From the NCBI GenBank assembly GCA_036362985.1, contig JAYGXS010000010.1, positions 6,020,871 through 6,084,870 on the forward strand: a DNA stretch of 64,000 bases, given 5' to 3'. Position numbers and translations under genes: made by a program. The notes beneath the pieces were generated by a model that saw only the letters and a program-made list of their open reading frames with translations, did not search any database and had not been told where the DNA came from. How positions within the stretch are numbered: position 1 is the stretch's first letter; each line of letters opens with the position of its first letter. The stretch is from Ligula intestinalis. Taxonomy: Eukaryota > Platyhelminthes > Cestoda > Diphyllobothriidea > Diphyllobothriidae. This document shows positions 1 through 10,759 of the stretch, one piece after another.

Positions 1-1040
1 TGGAATTTTTTGCCCAAAATTGTTCAGATTTGAATCTGAAGCCAAGATAAAGTAATCGCATTTATTTGCATTTACATTGCAGATTAAATTTTACGAATTA
101 CGATACAGACCAAAGAATAATAAGTATTTCAAATAATGGCAATATATGTGGCCAGTTTTTAGAATTCGCAAGCTTACAGTCGATTGTCGAATTGATCAAC
201 TTATGCGCAAATTAATCCATTATTAAGAGAAAAGAAAGTTCTTTCATCTTTAGTCAAATTGAATCGTTTAACTTCAGGAAACTAAAAGAAATTCTTGAAA
301 TTCTCCAATAAAATTGTGATATTCCGTTGAAAAATTTAATAAACGCAGAAGTTCGTCGGCCCAATAGCTAATTAAAGTATCATCTAAGAGGTAACATTTT
401 ATGGAAAGTTTTTTTTATTCATCTTAGGAACAGTAGTTTTACAAGTCCACTGCGGATATGATTCACTTTCAACAATGTGGTTTGCGGTTTTGGGGCATTT
501 TTTCATATCAGAATCGTTGCCATACGCATTAAAAATATTATCGGAAAGCATTTTCTTCCGGTAAATGCCCTTTATGTTAATGTTATTTGAACGGTTTTGG
601 AGTAAACGTCGAACGTAAACGCATATTAAAATTTATCAATGAAGACCGTGAAAACAAGAAAAATGATGACACACTTTTTTCGACGCCATTCAGCATATGC
701 TGATCCAGAAACGGAAAAATTTAAAGAATATTTTGACTCAAGAAAAGGTCTTTCTATATATAGCAAGTTGTTGCTTCAAGTTTTCAAATAAACACTATCG
801 TACTTTATTGTTCAAATTTATAGCTCTTTTTTACGTCCCCAGCACCACTGGATTATCGAGGAAAGTTTATTTTTTTACAAATACTTAGTAATTCCTATAG
901 TTATAGTTAATATGCCTAATGCTGCTCATTATTATTTCTAAATTTTTCTAAATGCATTCACATTGGTATATGAGTAATGATCAAACTTATACAAAATTAT
1001 GAATGTTGGGTGGTCTTTGGCGACTACTGTACAGTAGGCG
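1..1040 (+). repeat. R1 interspersed repeat, copy A (cut by window edge)
   Basis: This is an AT-rich non-coding repeat shared with 25265-26330, 27000-28440, 41170-42600 and 52440-53890, all in the same orientation. Shared landmarks include caaaattgttcaga near the start, a pyrimidine/purine block around 230-300 (agagaaaagaaagttc, then gtcaaattgaatcgttta), attcctatagtta near 890, and gcattca...gagtaatgat near 950-985. The end is near 1025-1040 (tttggcgactactgta, also at the end of copy D). No conserved reading frame runs through the copies. The class is unknown; it could be a non-autonomous element or an untranslated part of a larger one. Confidence 0.75.
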
Positions 1041-4000
1041 GCCTCACTTATTAACTTAAAGGATTTTTTATACATAACACCCAGTTACTCAAATGCAGCC
1101 CAAACTGCGCTCTCCAGTGTCTTACAGCAATAAAGAAATGGTCGCTCTTCATAATAAGGCATATTGTGATATACGAAGGAGCATACAGTTTTATAGAAAT
1201 ATAAGATTTTTAAGCAAAGTGGAAAATTCCGAAAAAGTGGAAATTGGTCGTACTAGGTAAATTTAATTTTCACACGTACGAGAAACCTTTTCATGCAAAA
1301 CCACCGAAGGAATAAAGCAGCACATATAAAAGGAGATTGGAAAATAATTCTTTTTTAAAGCTTTTGGCTACATTTGCTTCCAAATTACGTGCATTTTGAT
1401 GTATGGATATTTACGAACAGCCCAGATTTCGCTAATTTAATCCAACACGTTTTCGTAAGAATTGCTAGCTGTTTTTCCGTCAATACACTGCTTGGGTTAC
1501 ACTGAACTAAAGTAGCCACATTCTCGTTTGATTTTGCACATTTTGAGGTTACAGGGATAAGATATTTTGGATGCTCACGTGCGGATATGCCGGTCAGTTA
1601 CTGATATATTTAAATTGAATTGCAAGTTGCAATAGCAACATTCAAATTTTTTGCAAATAAAGATAAATCTACTTCCGTCACATTCCTTTGCAAATAATTT
1701 GGGTGTGTAATTACAAGGATCTTTCTTGAAATGTGAATTAACAATTAACAATTACCACTGGCTTCATCGATTGACTATACGTAATAATTATGTTCTTCGT
1801 GTTTACCAGAACCTTTAATTAAAAGTATTTCTTAAAAGTGTTCACATCAATAATGAGCTTTTAAAAATTTATTCTTACACAGCTTTATGTGTGCGTCATG
1901 GACTCAGAATCACCGAAACATATCCAAATGATTTCAAGAAAAAGCGAACGTCCACAAAACTGGTCGCGCATGAATATGCCTTGGATTAATTGAAAATGTT
2001 CTATAACAACTTGCCTTGTAAAAAATCGCTTTATTTATATATTTAAGCGTCGAATGTCTGCGTACTTAATTTTTTTGGAAGACTAATTAAAGATCGAAAT
2101 GAGAAATATTGGGCAGTTTTATTACTTCCCTAAAATAAGAGATCGATCTTCTATGGGAAATGAAAAGATTTTAAGTTTACTTGTTTACCTTAAGACTCAG
2201 TTCTGCAACGTTAAAGGCAGAACAAAGTGGCAAAATATCACCAATAATTTAAAAAAAAACTAATAATATTTTTACCGTTCCGTTTCAAAATTGAATATTT
2301 GTTGATTCCGCTCTATAGCGGAAACATGTTTACATATCTTTTGCCTACAAATTGACAGAGGAAATTGCCGGCATTTCTTGGGTGTTCGCTTATGCGCTTG
2401 CTTATGGTCGTTTTTTTTCTGTGGACTAAAAGAAACTGCAACCTTATAAGATTATTAATCAATGAACTGTCACTAAACGTGTCAGATTTTCAAGGTAGAA
2501 ATGTTTTTATTTACTTTTCTCTTCTTTCCCAAAATAATGCGCTATCACATTACTACACTCACCTACATTTCATGAACGCAAAACAAAATTGCCTGCTCTC
2601 TGGACATGTATAATCAAAACGTTTCTGGGATAAATGAAAGTGCTCTTATAATAGGGCAGGCGAAAACAAGGAGTTTTAGTTCGCAGTGTCTAATAGCATG
2701 AGATATTCCTTGGATATCAAAAAACGTTGGTTTTGGCCCATTTTGGCCCCGATTTATCCCACCTTTACTAATCTCATCCGAAATTTTTGCTAGTAAAGTG
2801 CATTTTTGTATCAAGTCATATAACTGAACAAAGTAAACAACCTCAAATATGTTTTAAATAATACACTCAAATTTTGTTCTTTACATTTCAATGATGCAAA
2901 ACTTGACTATTTCGCTAGAAAATGCTAAGGAATACTCATAAAAAGACAAAAACGTGCTGAAAAATATGTCTTGCAATGCACATACGAATCGGAAGCCGGC
3001 AGACTCCTGGCAATTATTACTTTTGCGCAGCCCTCTGCAACTTTGGAAAGTTAGGCATGAAGCCCTAAGTGCACCATATTTAACACATTTGCACATGTAT
3101 AGGCTTTTGAAAAAAGGATAAAGCAAACATTTTTGATTAGTTACACTAAGAATATCATGAAGAGAGAATCTGTTAATTGTATGACCAATCAACGTTCAAA
3201 GGCACTGCATAATTCCACAAAAAATTAAGTAAATAGGCGTGGCCTTGCATTCCAAACTACTGAAATGTGAAATCAATAACTCTTGCTTTTACGGACTTTA
3301 AGTTTTTTTATAGAAGATTAAGTCTTTTTTATGTTAGAATACTGATACTTACATTCTCATTTTCGTTTTTGTTGAAACCCAAACTATGTCAAATACTATC
3401 TTCGATGTAAAATAACATATTGCATAGATTATATATCTTATAATTTAAAGTTGACTGAAAATTCCGCATAGGCATCCTGACTGCCTCACTGCAGCCAAAA
3501 GACCAAAAAGTACACCACAGAGCGTAAATGCTACTCTATTGCAAAAACCAAGTTAAATCAGAGAGTAGATTGCATTTTTTTCACCAATTCTGAACCTTAA
3601 CCTTCTCGTTTAATTTAAATTTCTTTAAAAGCTACCATGCATTCTTTTCAGTATTCAATACTGCAGTTTAATCTCGTAAGCATGTAAAAAAATTCCAGCG
3701 CCGCAATTCGCAATACAAGCACTCCCTTCTGACTTAATGGACAGGGCGCCAGGTATAACCAGTGGCGTTGGAGCTCTGAAAGCGTATGCTGTCCACGTAG
3801 CCAAGGTTAATGGAGGCAACCCCTCTCTCTTACCCCTTTCGTACTACGTAGCAAGGAGAGAAGAATGCAACCTTGGTAACATCAAAGCCATTTTATAAAG
3901 CGTACCGACCACAAATAAATTCACATTTTGGTTGAAATTGCCAGAATGAACTTTTGAAATGTTGATGCGGCCAAAATGTGGACTTTCAGAAATGTAGCCA

Positions 4001-4044
4001 ACTCCCTGAACCATATTAACTGAAATCCGTGTATTCAGCAAGGG
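1041..4044. other. AT-rich intronic sequence, no gene seen
   Basis: Open frames here (for example 2365-2613 +, 2881-3192 -, 3844-4041 -) are short, start anywhere and match no family I recognise. No HCN-like exon, tRNA-like box pair or terminal repeat was seen. Confidence 0.5.
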
Positions 4045-4700
4045 AAATGGAAATCAGCTGGAGTCGTGTACCGATCTGTTGCAGTTTTGGACAAAAAACT
4101 ACGTCGAAGGAACAGAGAGATTACTCCGGACGCGAATGGCCGAGCTCAAAGCCGCAGTAAGGAGGAAAAAGGCTTACTCCTTGGTTGCTGTTCACTCATC
4201 GGGACCGGGCAATATTGTCAAGTTTAAAGAGATCGAGATCCTCCATTGAGGTGACAACCGTGTGAGTTGTGAACTGTTCGAGTCCTGGTTTTCAGACTAA
4301 CATCAAGCGCAACGACCCACCGTTACCATACTCCGCACTCAGACATTGTCTGAGCGGGAGAATCAGTCATGTGGGAAGCGCCGGGCACAGCAATGGCTCA
4401 TGTAATTATCAAGCCCATATCCAACACGTAGGACAAAATCGCTGCAACTGATTAGTTGGAAACGAACACCGAAGCTATTACCACACAAATTACACCCCTT
4501 TTCCAGCGGTGGTTATGGGATTTAGCTATTATGGTGCGCATTCGGTCAGTAGGCCACTACGAACAATAACTACTGCGTAATGTGTGCAAACATTATTCTA
4601 GTTCGTAAATATATCAGGCCACCTTTGATGAGGGGCTCTTGACGGGATCTGAAACGTAAGGCAAATAAACTTTTTGTTCCAGCAATCACTCCTTACACTT
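4045..4700 (+). pseudogene. PLE-3 fragment: GIY-YIG endonuclease remnant and 3' end
   Basis: This is the 3' part of a Penelope-like retroelement. Across shifted frames the translation shows a GVVYR start of the GIY-YIG nuclease, then RTRMAE-like, AAVRRKKAYSLVAVHSSG, GNIVKFKE, a GDNRVSCELFESWFSD block (the conserved E.W.S region) and NIKRNDPPLPYSALRH. These blocks recur at 51560-51870 (EHASAAM, NSQVTAHLVGP, NHMSRKLLKSWFSG), so both belong to one lineage. The RT domain is missing (5' truncation near 4045), and stops and frameshifts show it is dead. Both copies end with a gacggg/gacgga...tctgaaa motif (4640-4655 here). Confidence 0.75.
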
Positions 4701-5375
4701 CTGAATTCCCTTGTGAAACTCCCATAGTCACTTCACATTTGTAATCGTGCTTCCATGGTTTTGTAATGGTACACATAAGATGATAAGTAACCATCAGACC
4801 GGAGAGGACTCACCTTGTAAGTCGCAGGACTTGGCTATTTGGGTGGTCCATTTGCGAACTGTATTTAGTTTCAATTTCTAGTTCACTTCCCCCACCTTTA
4901 TCGGCGCAGACATTCTTTACACATGAGATAAAACTCCAGGCCTGTTCTAGTTGCTTATAGATTGGCTAAATTACCGTCGTCATTCTCTCAGATTTTATTG
5001 AGAAATGGATCAACAAGAGTAGAGCATTTGTTCATTCATGACTGTATTGCAGAATGGCCACCATTCAGCCTTTTATGGGCCATTCATCAGACAATAGAGG
5101 GGAGATCAGGGCATATATTTTTGCATGCAGGCTAATGCGCCGAATGGTCTTAGATCCCGACTATATTTACCAGAAAAATCAGATACTTCCGATCAAAACT
5201 AACATCTTTCTTTTGTTACCGTTGCGAAATGCCCATTTCTAAAACATAGAAAGTCTTTTTTCCACACAAGTAAACCAAAAGTAATACAATTAGAAAGATA
5301 TACCTAACTAACAATGGCATTGAAACACATAATTAGGAAGGTTGGGCAGATTCGAATGATTAAATTAATTCAATA

Positions 5376-6290
5376 TTGATAAATTCGCGGTCACACTATA
5401 TGAAAGACTTTTCTACAGCCAACGCTCTTTCAAAGGCACCCAAAGCTTTGAATCTAATCACATGTGGATCGATTTGCCCCCCCCCAACCTACTACGGGCA
5501 TGGAATCCACCATTACAGATCCAGTTTGCGGACTGTTCAAGCAAGATTTCCTAAGCAATCATGTAGAATTCACCAAAATGACTACTAGGCTCACTTAATT
5601 ATCAAAAAGGTTTGTCAGATTTGGTTAATTTCGTTGACCTTATTCTAGGAAAGCTTACGGCATTCGCCGGGACCCAAACCGGCATAGGAGGGAAAGCCTT
5701 CTACTCAAGCCATCGCTCTACTTACTTAAGCTACGAATGCCATGCTTCACACTGAGCTCAATCATAGTTAAATCGATATCACCCCTTCCAAATTTTGAAT
5801 CCACCAATTCCGCACAGCAAGTTGACTGCCAAAACAGGATTTCCTTAGCAATAGCTTAGAATTCACCAGAATGACTAATAGGCTGTCTTAATTATTAAGT
5901 TTGTTTGGCAGATTTCTTTAATGTAGTTGACCCAATTGTGAAAAAACTCGTGGCATTCGGTGGGATTCGAACCCACATAGGAGAGTGGCCTTTTAGCCAG
6001 GCCAACACTCTACCCACTGGAGCTACGTATGTCGCTCTTCACACAGTTAGTTTAATCACACTTGGATCGATATTACCCGCCCACCTATGCCGCTCACATG
6101 GAATCCACCAATGCGTGACAGCAATTTGACTGCCCAAGCAGGATTTCCTAAGCAATCCTCTAGAATCCATCAGAATGACTACTAGGCTGTCTTAATTATT
6201 AGGGAGATTTGACAGATGTGTTTGATTCAGTTAACCCAATTGTGAAAAAAACTCGCTGAATTCGGAGGGAACTTAACTAATCCTTATAAA
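5376..6290 (-). repeat. Tandem array of ~300-bp tRNA-derived units (S3 family)
   Basis: Three tandem units, plus the start of a fourth, repeat with spacings of about 279, 293 and 305 nt. Each begins with a minus-strand tRNA-like module (near 5381, 5660 and 5953, truncated at 6258) followed by a shared ~210-nt body. That body has landmarks such as aatccaccaat, aggatttccta, agaatgactaataggctg and attgtgaaaaaactcg. The best tRNA-like part is in the third unit, with a T-loop-type gtgggattcgaacccacat and an A-box-type complement of tctacccactggagcta. The units have diverged from each other, so the array is not very young. Confidence 0.75.
5953..6030 (-). other. tRNA-like module of the S3 array (not a functional tRNA)
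   Basis: Read on the minus strand, it has an A-box-like TAGCTCCAGTGGGTAGAGT, a GGCCT/AGGCC hairpin in anticodon-arm position and a perfect 5-bp T arm (GTGGG TTCGAAT CCCAC). The acceptor stem has mismatches and the anticodon loop (GGCTAAA) lacks U33. I therefore read it as a polymerase III promoter-bearing SINE head rather than a tRNA gene. Confidence 0.55.
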
Positions 6291-6484
6291 CGGTCGTTTA
6301 TAAAAGGTTAAAAAACTACCAAACATAAGTTTGCACTTACTAAAGTTGCCAATACCTGTTCCACGCTGATGGAATCTGACCTGCGCTGTTCGGTTGTACT
6401 ATCGGCGTTTGCTTCTCAGAGCGTTTTGATTTTGCAGGAATTTACTGATATTTTTTTAAACAATAAAAAAACTAGTCATACTAA

Positions 6485-6590
6485 GACTCAAGTGGTGTCA
6501 CAAATGAGCCTTAAACTCGCGACCTCTCTGATCAGAGTCAAACACACAAACCATTGAGCTACGAGCCCGCTGTCTCACCACCTTGCGGTG
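6485..6590 (-). mobile_element. S1 tRNA-derived SINE, head portion
   Basis: On the minus strand a tRNA-like region covers about 6505-6570. It has an A-box-like GCTCGTAGCTCAATGG and a B-box-like GGTCGCGAGTTTAAGGC. The same head occurs on the plus strand at 6703-6768 and, decayed, on the minus strand near 13980-14040. The body of this copy is not clear. Confidence 0.55.
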
Positions 6591-6689
6591 GAGGCTTGGG
6601 TGAGAAGTCAAATGGCAACGGGGACGGACGAGTGTGTCCTCTAACAGATCGGTGTAGGCGTATCAGCCACTGTATATCCCTGATCTTAT

Positions 6690-6935
6690 ACCGGCCAGCC
6701 AGCGAGCTCGCAGCTCAATGTTATGGGCATTTGACTGTGATCATAGACGCCGCGAGTTCCAAGCTTGGACCTTAGACCACATGGGTCTGAGACTGACAAG
6801 CTGACGATGGCTTATAAGCCAGAAATGTCCAGCATAGTCTCCCCTGTCTTTGTCGATAATGTCCTTCTGCCTATGTCCTTGGTCCCCTAGCTGTAGAGAC
6901 TCGAGTGAGAGCTCTATTGAAAACATGGACGGACA
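6690..6935 (+). mobile_element. S1 tRNA-derived SINE with hammerhead-like core
   Basis: The tRNA-like head (6703-6768, GCTCGCAGCTCAATG ... CGCGAGTTCCAAGC) is followed by a body. In the body, CTGACGA (6801-6807), a perfect 14-nt palindromic stem (6808-6821, TGGCTTATAAGCCA) and GAAA (6822-6825) sit at the spacing of a hammerhead ribozyme core. The tail contains ccctgtctttgtc, also seen in other copies. It lies head-to-head with the copy at 6485-6590. Related copies are at 10600-10755, 13865-14045, 26500-26610 and 36705-36865. Confidence 0.6.
6801..6832 (+). ncRNA. Hammerhead-ribozyme-like core in S1 SINE
   Basis: The order is CUGACGA, then a stem II of 5 bp closed by a UAUA loop, then GAAA. 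All conserved core positions CUGANGA/GAAA are present and position 10.1/11.1 is a U-A pair. The cleavage-site side (ugucc) has drifted, so this copy is probably inactive. Schistosome Sm-alpha SINEs are known to carry a hammerhead. Confidence 0.45.
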
Positions 6936-6969
6936 AATGTGTCTTCTAACACATCGCTGAAAACGTATC

Positions 6970-7720
6970 TAAATATGGCAATAGCAGCAAAATGATTTAT
7001 TGGATCCATATCATTTCGAGAGAGCTCGTCAGTTGCCGCCTCTCATTACTTAACGTGAATCACAAAAGAGAAGATACACAATGAATTCGTACAGAAAAAT
7101 CGATATCAACACCAGGTCATAAGGAGTGGCCAAGTGGCTAATCAATAACATGAGAAGTTCAAACGCTATGGTCAGCAAAAATAACAGGAAAAAACACCTG
7201 ACGTATAAACTTATGAGGAAAAATGTATAAACAGGGAGCCAACGTTACCGAGGCAAAGTTAGGTCCACTACATGCTCCAACTGTTTATGTAGGTTGGGCT
7301 TGTCCCGTCCTATGTAGGCTGCTTCTAGGTTTTGTAAAGTGCGAGTTGTTCGTGCTCGAACAAGTAGTCGAAAGAACGTTTTGGGGTCAACAGAATGGCC
7401 CGAGTCTAACAGATGTTCAGTAATTGATGACCGGGGAATTCTGTTTTCTTGTTTTATTAGCCAGCTAGGTGAGTGTTCCTTAGCTCTTTAGGCCAATTGC
7501 CGCTGCGTTCGCCCTATGTTTTTGCGTTTGAACTTCTCATGTTATTGATTAGGCACTTGGCCACTTCTTATGACCTTGTGTTTATATCGATTTTCCTGTA
7601 CGAATTCATTGTGTATCTTCTCTTTTGTGATTCACGTTAAGTAATGAGAGGCGGCAACTGACGAGCTCTCTCGAAATGATATGGATCCAATAAATCATTT
7701 TGCTGCTATTGCCATATTTA
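6970..7720 (-). mobile_element. PLE-6 fragment flanked by 197-nt inverted terminal repeats
   Basis: Two nearly identical arms, 6970-7166 and 7524-7720, face each other around a 357-nt loop. The loop encodes, on the minus strand, the C-terminal end of a PLE GIY-YIG endonuclease. In sense direction the left arm is therefore the element's 3' untranslated end, and the right arm is an inverted copy of it fused directly to the truncated coding sequence. I count only a few mismatches between arms, which makes this the least eroded PLE locus here. A related terminus lies at 18637-18710. Confidence 0.85.
7245..7523 (-). pseudogene. PLE-6 GIY-YIG endonuclease C-terminal remnant
   Basis: The minus-strand translation enters at IGRTQRQLA (the YIG.T part of GIY-YIG), meets one TAA, then reads RAKEHSPSWLIKQENR, SSITEHLLDSGHSVDP, LVRARTTRTLQNLEAAYIG and RDKPNLHKQLEHVVDLTLPR before its TAA at 7245-7247. 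The H..DSGH, E.A.I and terminal blocks are typical of PLE endonuclease domains, which nick target DNA during integration. The reverse transcriptase part is absent because the sequence is truncated exactly where the inverted arm begins. The plus-strand open frame at 7223-7423 is its shadow. Confidence 0.8.
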
Positions 7721-8075
7721 AATTCGCACCAGGGAAACGTTGCTTTAGAAAACGTATCTGCTTTGAAAAAAAAACACTTTATATGTAAACCTGTAATTCC
7801 ATTTAGAGACGTATATTTGTGCAAAGGGTTTAATATTTAACAAATAAAAAAAGCAGATTTTCTAAACTGTAAAGGTCTTTCTGTGGTAGCTAGCTCTTCT
7901 GCGGTCTGTCACATATGCTATATTTACTGCCATCATTCACTTTTTATGTTCTCTTTGCCTTTGTTTTCTACCGTGATCTAATCTCTATGGTATAATAATG
8001 TTCGAATTTATCGCAGCCGATAAACGAATGAAACAACGAAACAACAGATAGTAATACCATGGCAGGCTGACTTAC

Positions 8076-8222
8076 ATCACGCAGACACTCCGATATTTCC
8101 TGCATTATTTCCTTTTCGTTGAAACACTTGCCATTGTACCGGTGCTCGTAGTAGTCAACCATTTTACGGCGCAGTTTCCGAGGTAGTTTTCTGTAGGACA
8201 TGTACTCTTCCACCTGTTTCAT
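8076..8222 (-). CDS. HCN channel exon: C-linker A'-C' helices (partial gene)
   Basis: This is the next exon of the same HCN channel gene, with 49 codons starting MKQVEEYMSYRKLPRKLRR, then MVDYYEHRYNGKCFNEKE, and ending SECLRD. The pattern KQVEQYM...LP...R.K..DYYEHRYQGK is the hallmark of the HCN C-linker, which couples the cyclic-nucleotide-binding domain to the pore. The acceptor is ...cattttta taaag before ATG at 8222; that ATG is an internal codon, not a translation start. The donor GAT|gtaagt at 8076/8075 is a consensus site, and any open frame beyond it is intron read-through. With the upstream exon it reads RYRDK-MKQVEEYMS without a gap, across an intron of 32,576 nt (8223-40798). The following exon (rest of C-linker and CNBD) was not found in 1-8075. 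Confidence 0.93.
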
Positions 8223-8397
8223 CTTTATAAAAATGAAGGAAAAGTTGCTGTGTCAAACACAAATCTCATATGAATTATCTTCGTGCAAGTTACCCCACCT
8301 TATAGCGATAAAAAAATGTCCTTTATCACAACTTTACTGTCAACTGATAATTCCTGGAGAATTGCACAGTTGTAAACTGAAGTGGTCACAAGTATAG

Positions 8398-10130
8398 TTT
8401 ATAAACAAAAAAAATAATTTAAAAAAAATGCAATGCGGTATGCGATGTGTAAATTCTCCTAGTGCCCTGCATGAAAATGCCGGAATGCTAAAGCCCCCCA
8501 GTCGTTCCAGGTAATGCCTTTGGGTGGTTAAATTTTTTTGAGCAGACTTCTTGACATTAATTTAGCGTTAGCAGTGTTGTGAATTTATGCAGTCGTTAAG
8601 GAATTTATAGAATCCACATAAAATCACCAAGACATTTTTTCGGATTTTAGTATTAAGTTATCTTGTAGCTTCTGTTACGTTGAGGTTAATTAATTGCCTG
8701 CTGAATTTTCATAATACTCGAAGCCTACACAGCACTTTGTGTTAAAGTAAACTCGTATTGTAAATGACTTCAGGGTGCCAAGCAGTGTGGAGTGTTCGGA
8801 CTGCAGGGATTATTTTTGAGCTAGCAAACAGGTAGAGCATACAAATAAACGTATACTCCTAGAATTAAGCGCAATACTTCCTCTTTTAATGTATTAGAGT
8901 ACCGATGCTCCCTGTTCAATTGACAACTATAGTTTATTAAAAATGTCAGAGACATATTTCATCGGTTAATCTTCATAACAGCAAATTAAGCATCAAAAGT
9001 GGAAACTTTTAATACTTTCTCATCACATTTTAAAGGGATTTTCATGTTCTTTTATATAAGATGGCTTGACAAAAACTAAAGGTCCCTTAGGGATAACCAG
9101 TAGTCTCTTGGCTGCACTCCTTATCCTAGATAAGAATCACGAGCCCATTTTTAGGATATGGTACTCGTTAATGAACACTCATCAACCGCGTACGGTGGCT
9201 ATAAAGGGATGATTGCTCCCCGAACTGTGAAATTTGCATTTTTCTTTCCAACATGCACGTTTAAGCTAGATCAAAGCTTCATCGTCCAGCGAGAGTTCGG
9301 TACGACAGTGATTACGCGCCAAACGAAATCTTTTACCTGCTTACTCATACTTTGAACTTGGAAAGCGGACTTTTGGAAGCCTGTGGATAAGTATTTAACA
9401 TAAATAGGCGGATGCTTGTAAATGAAGTAAATTATGAGCACGCAGCCAGCAATAAGTTTAATAAAGGTTTTTGCGCAGTTTTCTGAACACAATACCATGT
9501 ATGCTAATTAAAATAACCCCTGAAAACCAGTTCTACGCAATAGGCAACTTTAATTATATTGTACGTGTCTGTCTTCCTAAGAAACATCAAAAAATATGAA
9601 ATCCAAATGCAGAATGCAGCAATATTTGTTGAAGGTAAAACAGTCTTTTCAAAACCAAGTCTAATTCGGACAAACCAAATAATGTAAGACCACAGTGGGA
9701 ATACTTTTTAGTCCATTGTTTTGCAAAAATACCGCCAGCCTTCATGTACCGTCGTTAGACAGTTAGATGAACACTAACCGGCCGTCGAATTCAGATTAGT
9801 TGGTAGCTTAGGTCCAACAATTTGCTAATGAACTTCAGTCCAGCTATGTGTCGCTTGCAATGCGGAATATTCTTAATGGTACGTAGATAGTTCACAGAAC
9901 AGTTTACCAGACATTATCGTTCCTTTATTCTCAGGGTCTCAATCAAGAGTCCTCAAAGACACGCTGCAAATGAGAATTTTTTTTAAAGGAGGAGAACAGA
10001 CAAAGGGGAGGGTACTTATCATGGCTATTTCTGACCTATTAGTCATTTTCAGCCACCACACAGCCCAATGTTATGATTATTGCTTCCTTAAGTTTTCGGA
10101 GCCTCGATTATGCTTAATAGGTCAAGCAGA
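8398..10130. other. AT-rich intron sequence, nothing recognised
   Basis: I see no coding homology, tRNA-like boxes or inverted ends. The open frames at 9158-9355 (+) and 9271-9498 (-) overlap on opposite strands and look random. Confidence 0.5.
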
Positions 10131-10134
10131 GTTT

Positions 10135-10268
10135 GCTCAGCATTGAATATGGATGGGGCAAATCATTACACTCTTTTATGCAACATTTTATGTTCAACGA
10201 TTTGCCGAATTTTATGAAACGATTTATGTGCGATGACCTGCCCAATCCATATTCGGTGTTGAGACTTA
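10135..10268. repeat. Imperfect ~130-bp foldback
   Basis: The left half (ctcagcattgaatatggat, then gggcaaatcat) is the reverse complement, with mismatches, of the right half (atgacctgccc, then aatccatattcggtgttgag). The repeated caacgatttgcc and aaacgatttatg lie near the centre. It could be an old MITE remnant or a chance palindromic repeat. Confidence 0.45.
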
Positions 10269-10599
10269 ATTTAGTCAAAGGAACTCACCACTCGAAAACG
10301 TACAGGCGGCCGTGTCGTCTTACGCCAACACCAGAGAAGTAGATGGCCGAGCAATAATCACGCCCGAGTCTACCACACGTGACGAAAGTTCAACAGGTCA
10401 GAGCCCGCATGCCATTCGACAAACAATCAACACGCATGAAGCCAATTAGTGTTAATTGCCTTTGTATGTTTGCAGGTATTACTAACTCTTACTATATCTA
10501 TGATGAATACTTCGCGACGGATCTCGAAACATCAGGTGAAAAAATGGTTTTCACAGCGATCGAATCTCTTTCTTTTAAACTATTTCCGAGGACTTGCAC

Positions 10600-10755
10600 A
10601 CTCCCTTGTTTTGACACGTTACACTCTAATCAAAAAAATTTCGCAAATAAGATCCTCGCGTCGTGCACCACTTCGGATTGCGAATGGCTAGCTGACGACG
10701 GCTAGCAAGCTAAGAATTGCCATTTCACGCTCCTCTGTCTTTGCCAGCGATATTA
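10600..10755 (+). mobile_element. S1 SINE, decayed copy
   Basis: CTGACGA occurs at 10691-10697, then a 14-nt stem region (cggctagcaagcta) and agaattgccat. A ctcctctgtctttgcca tail follows, in the same order and spacing as the copy at 6690-6935. The tRNA-like head is barely recognisable. Confidence 0.45.
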
Positions 10756-10759
10756 CCTA

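Noticed and set aside
2881..3192. 103-codon minus-strand frame downstream of the HCN exons as a possible CNBD exon
   Set aside because: No cyclic-nucleotide-binding motifs (no FGE...R..A phosphate-binding cassette) and no HCN-like residues.
5953..6030. Functional tRNA gene
   Set aside because: Acceptor stem mismatches, anticodon loop without U33, and it is one unit of a tandem repeat whose body is shared.
7223..7423. Plus-strand open frame in the loop of the 197-bp inverted repeat
   Set aside because: The minus strand of the same interval encodes clear PLE endonuclease blocks.
7968..8075. C-terminal extension of the HCN C-linker frame
   Set aside because: It follows a consensus gtaagt donor and loses all HCN similarity, so it is intron read-through.
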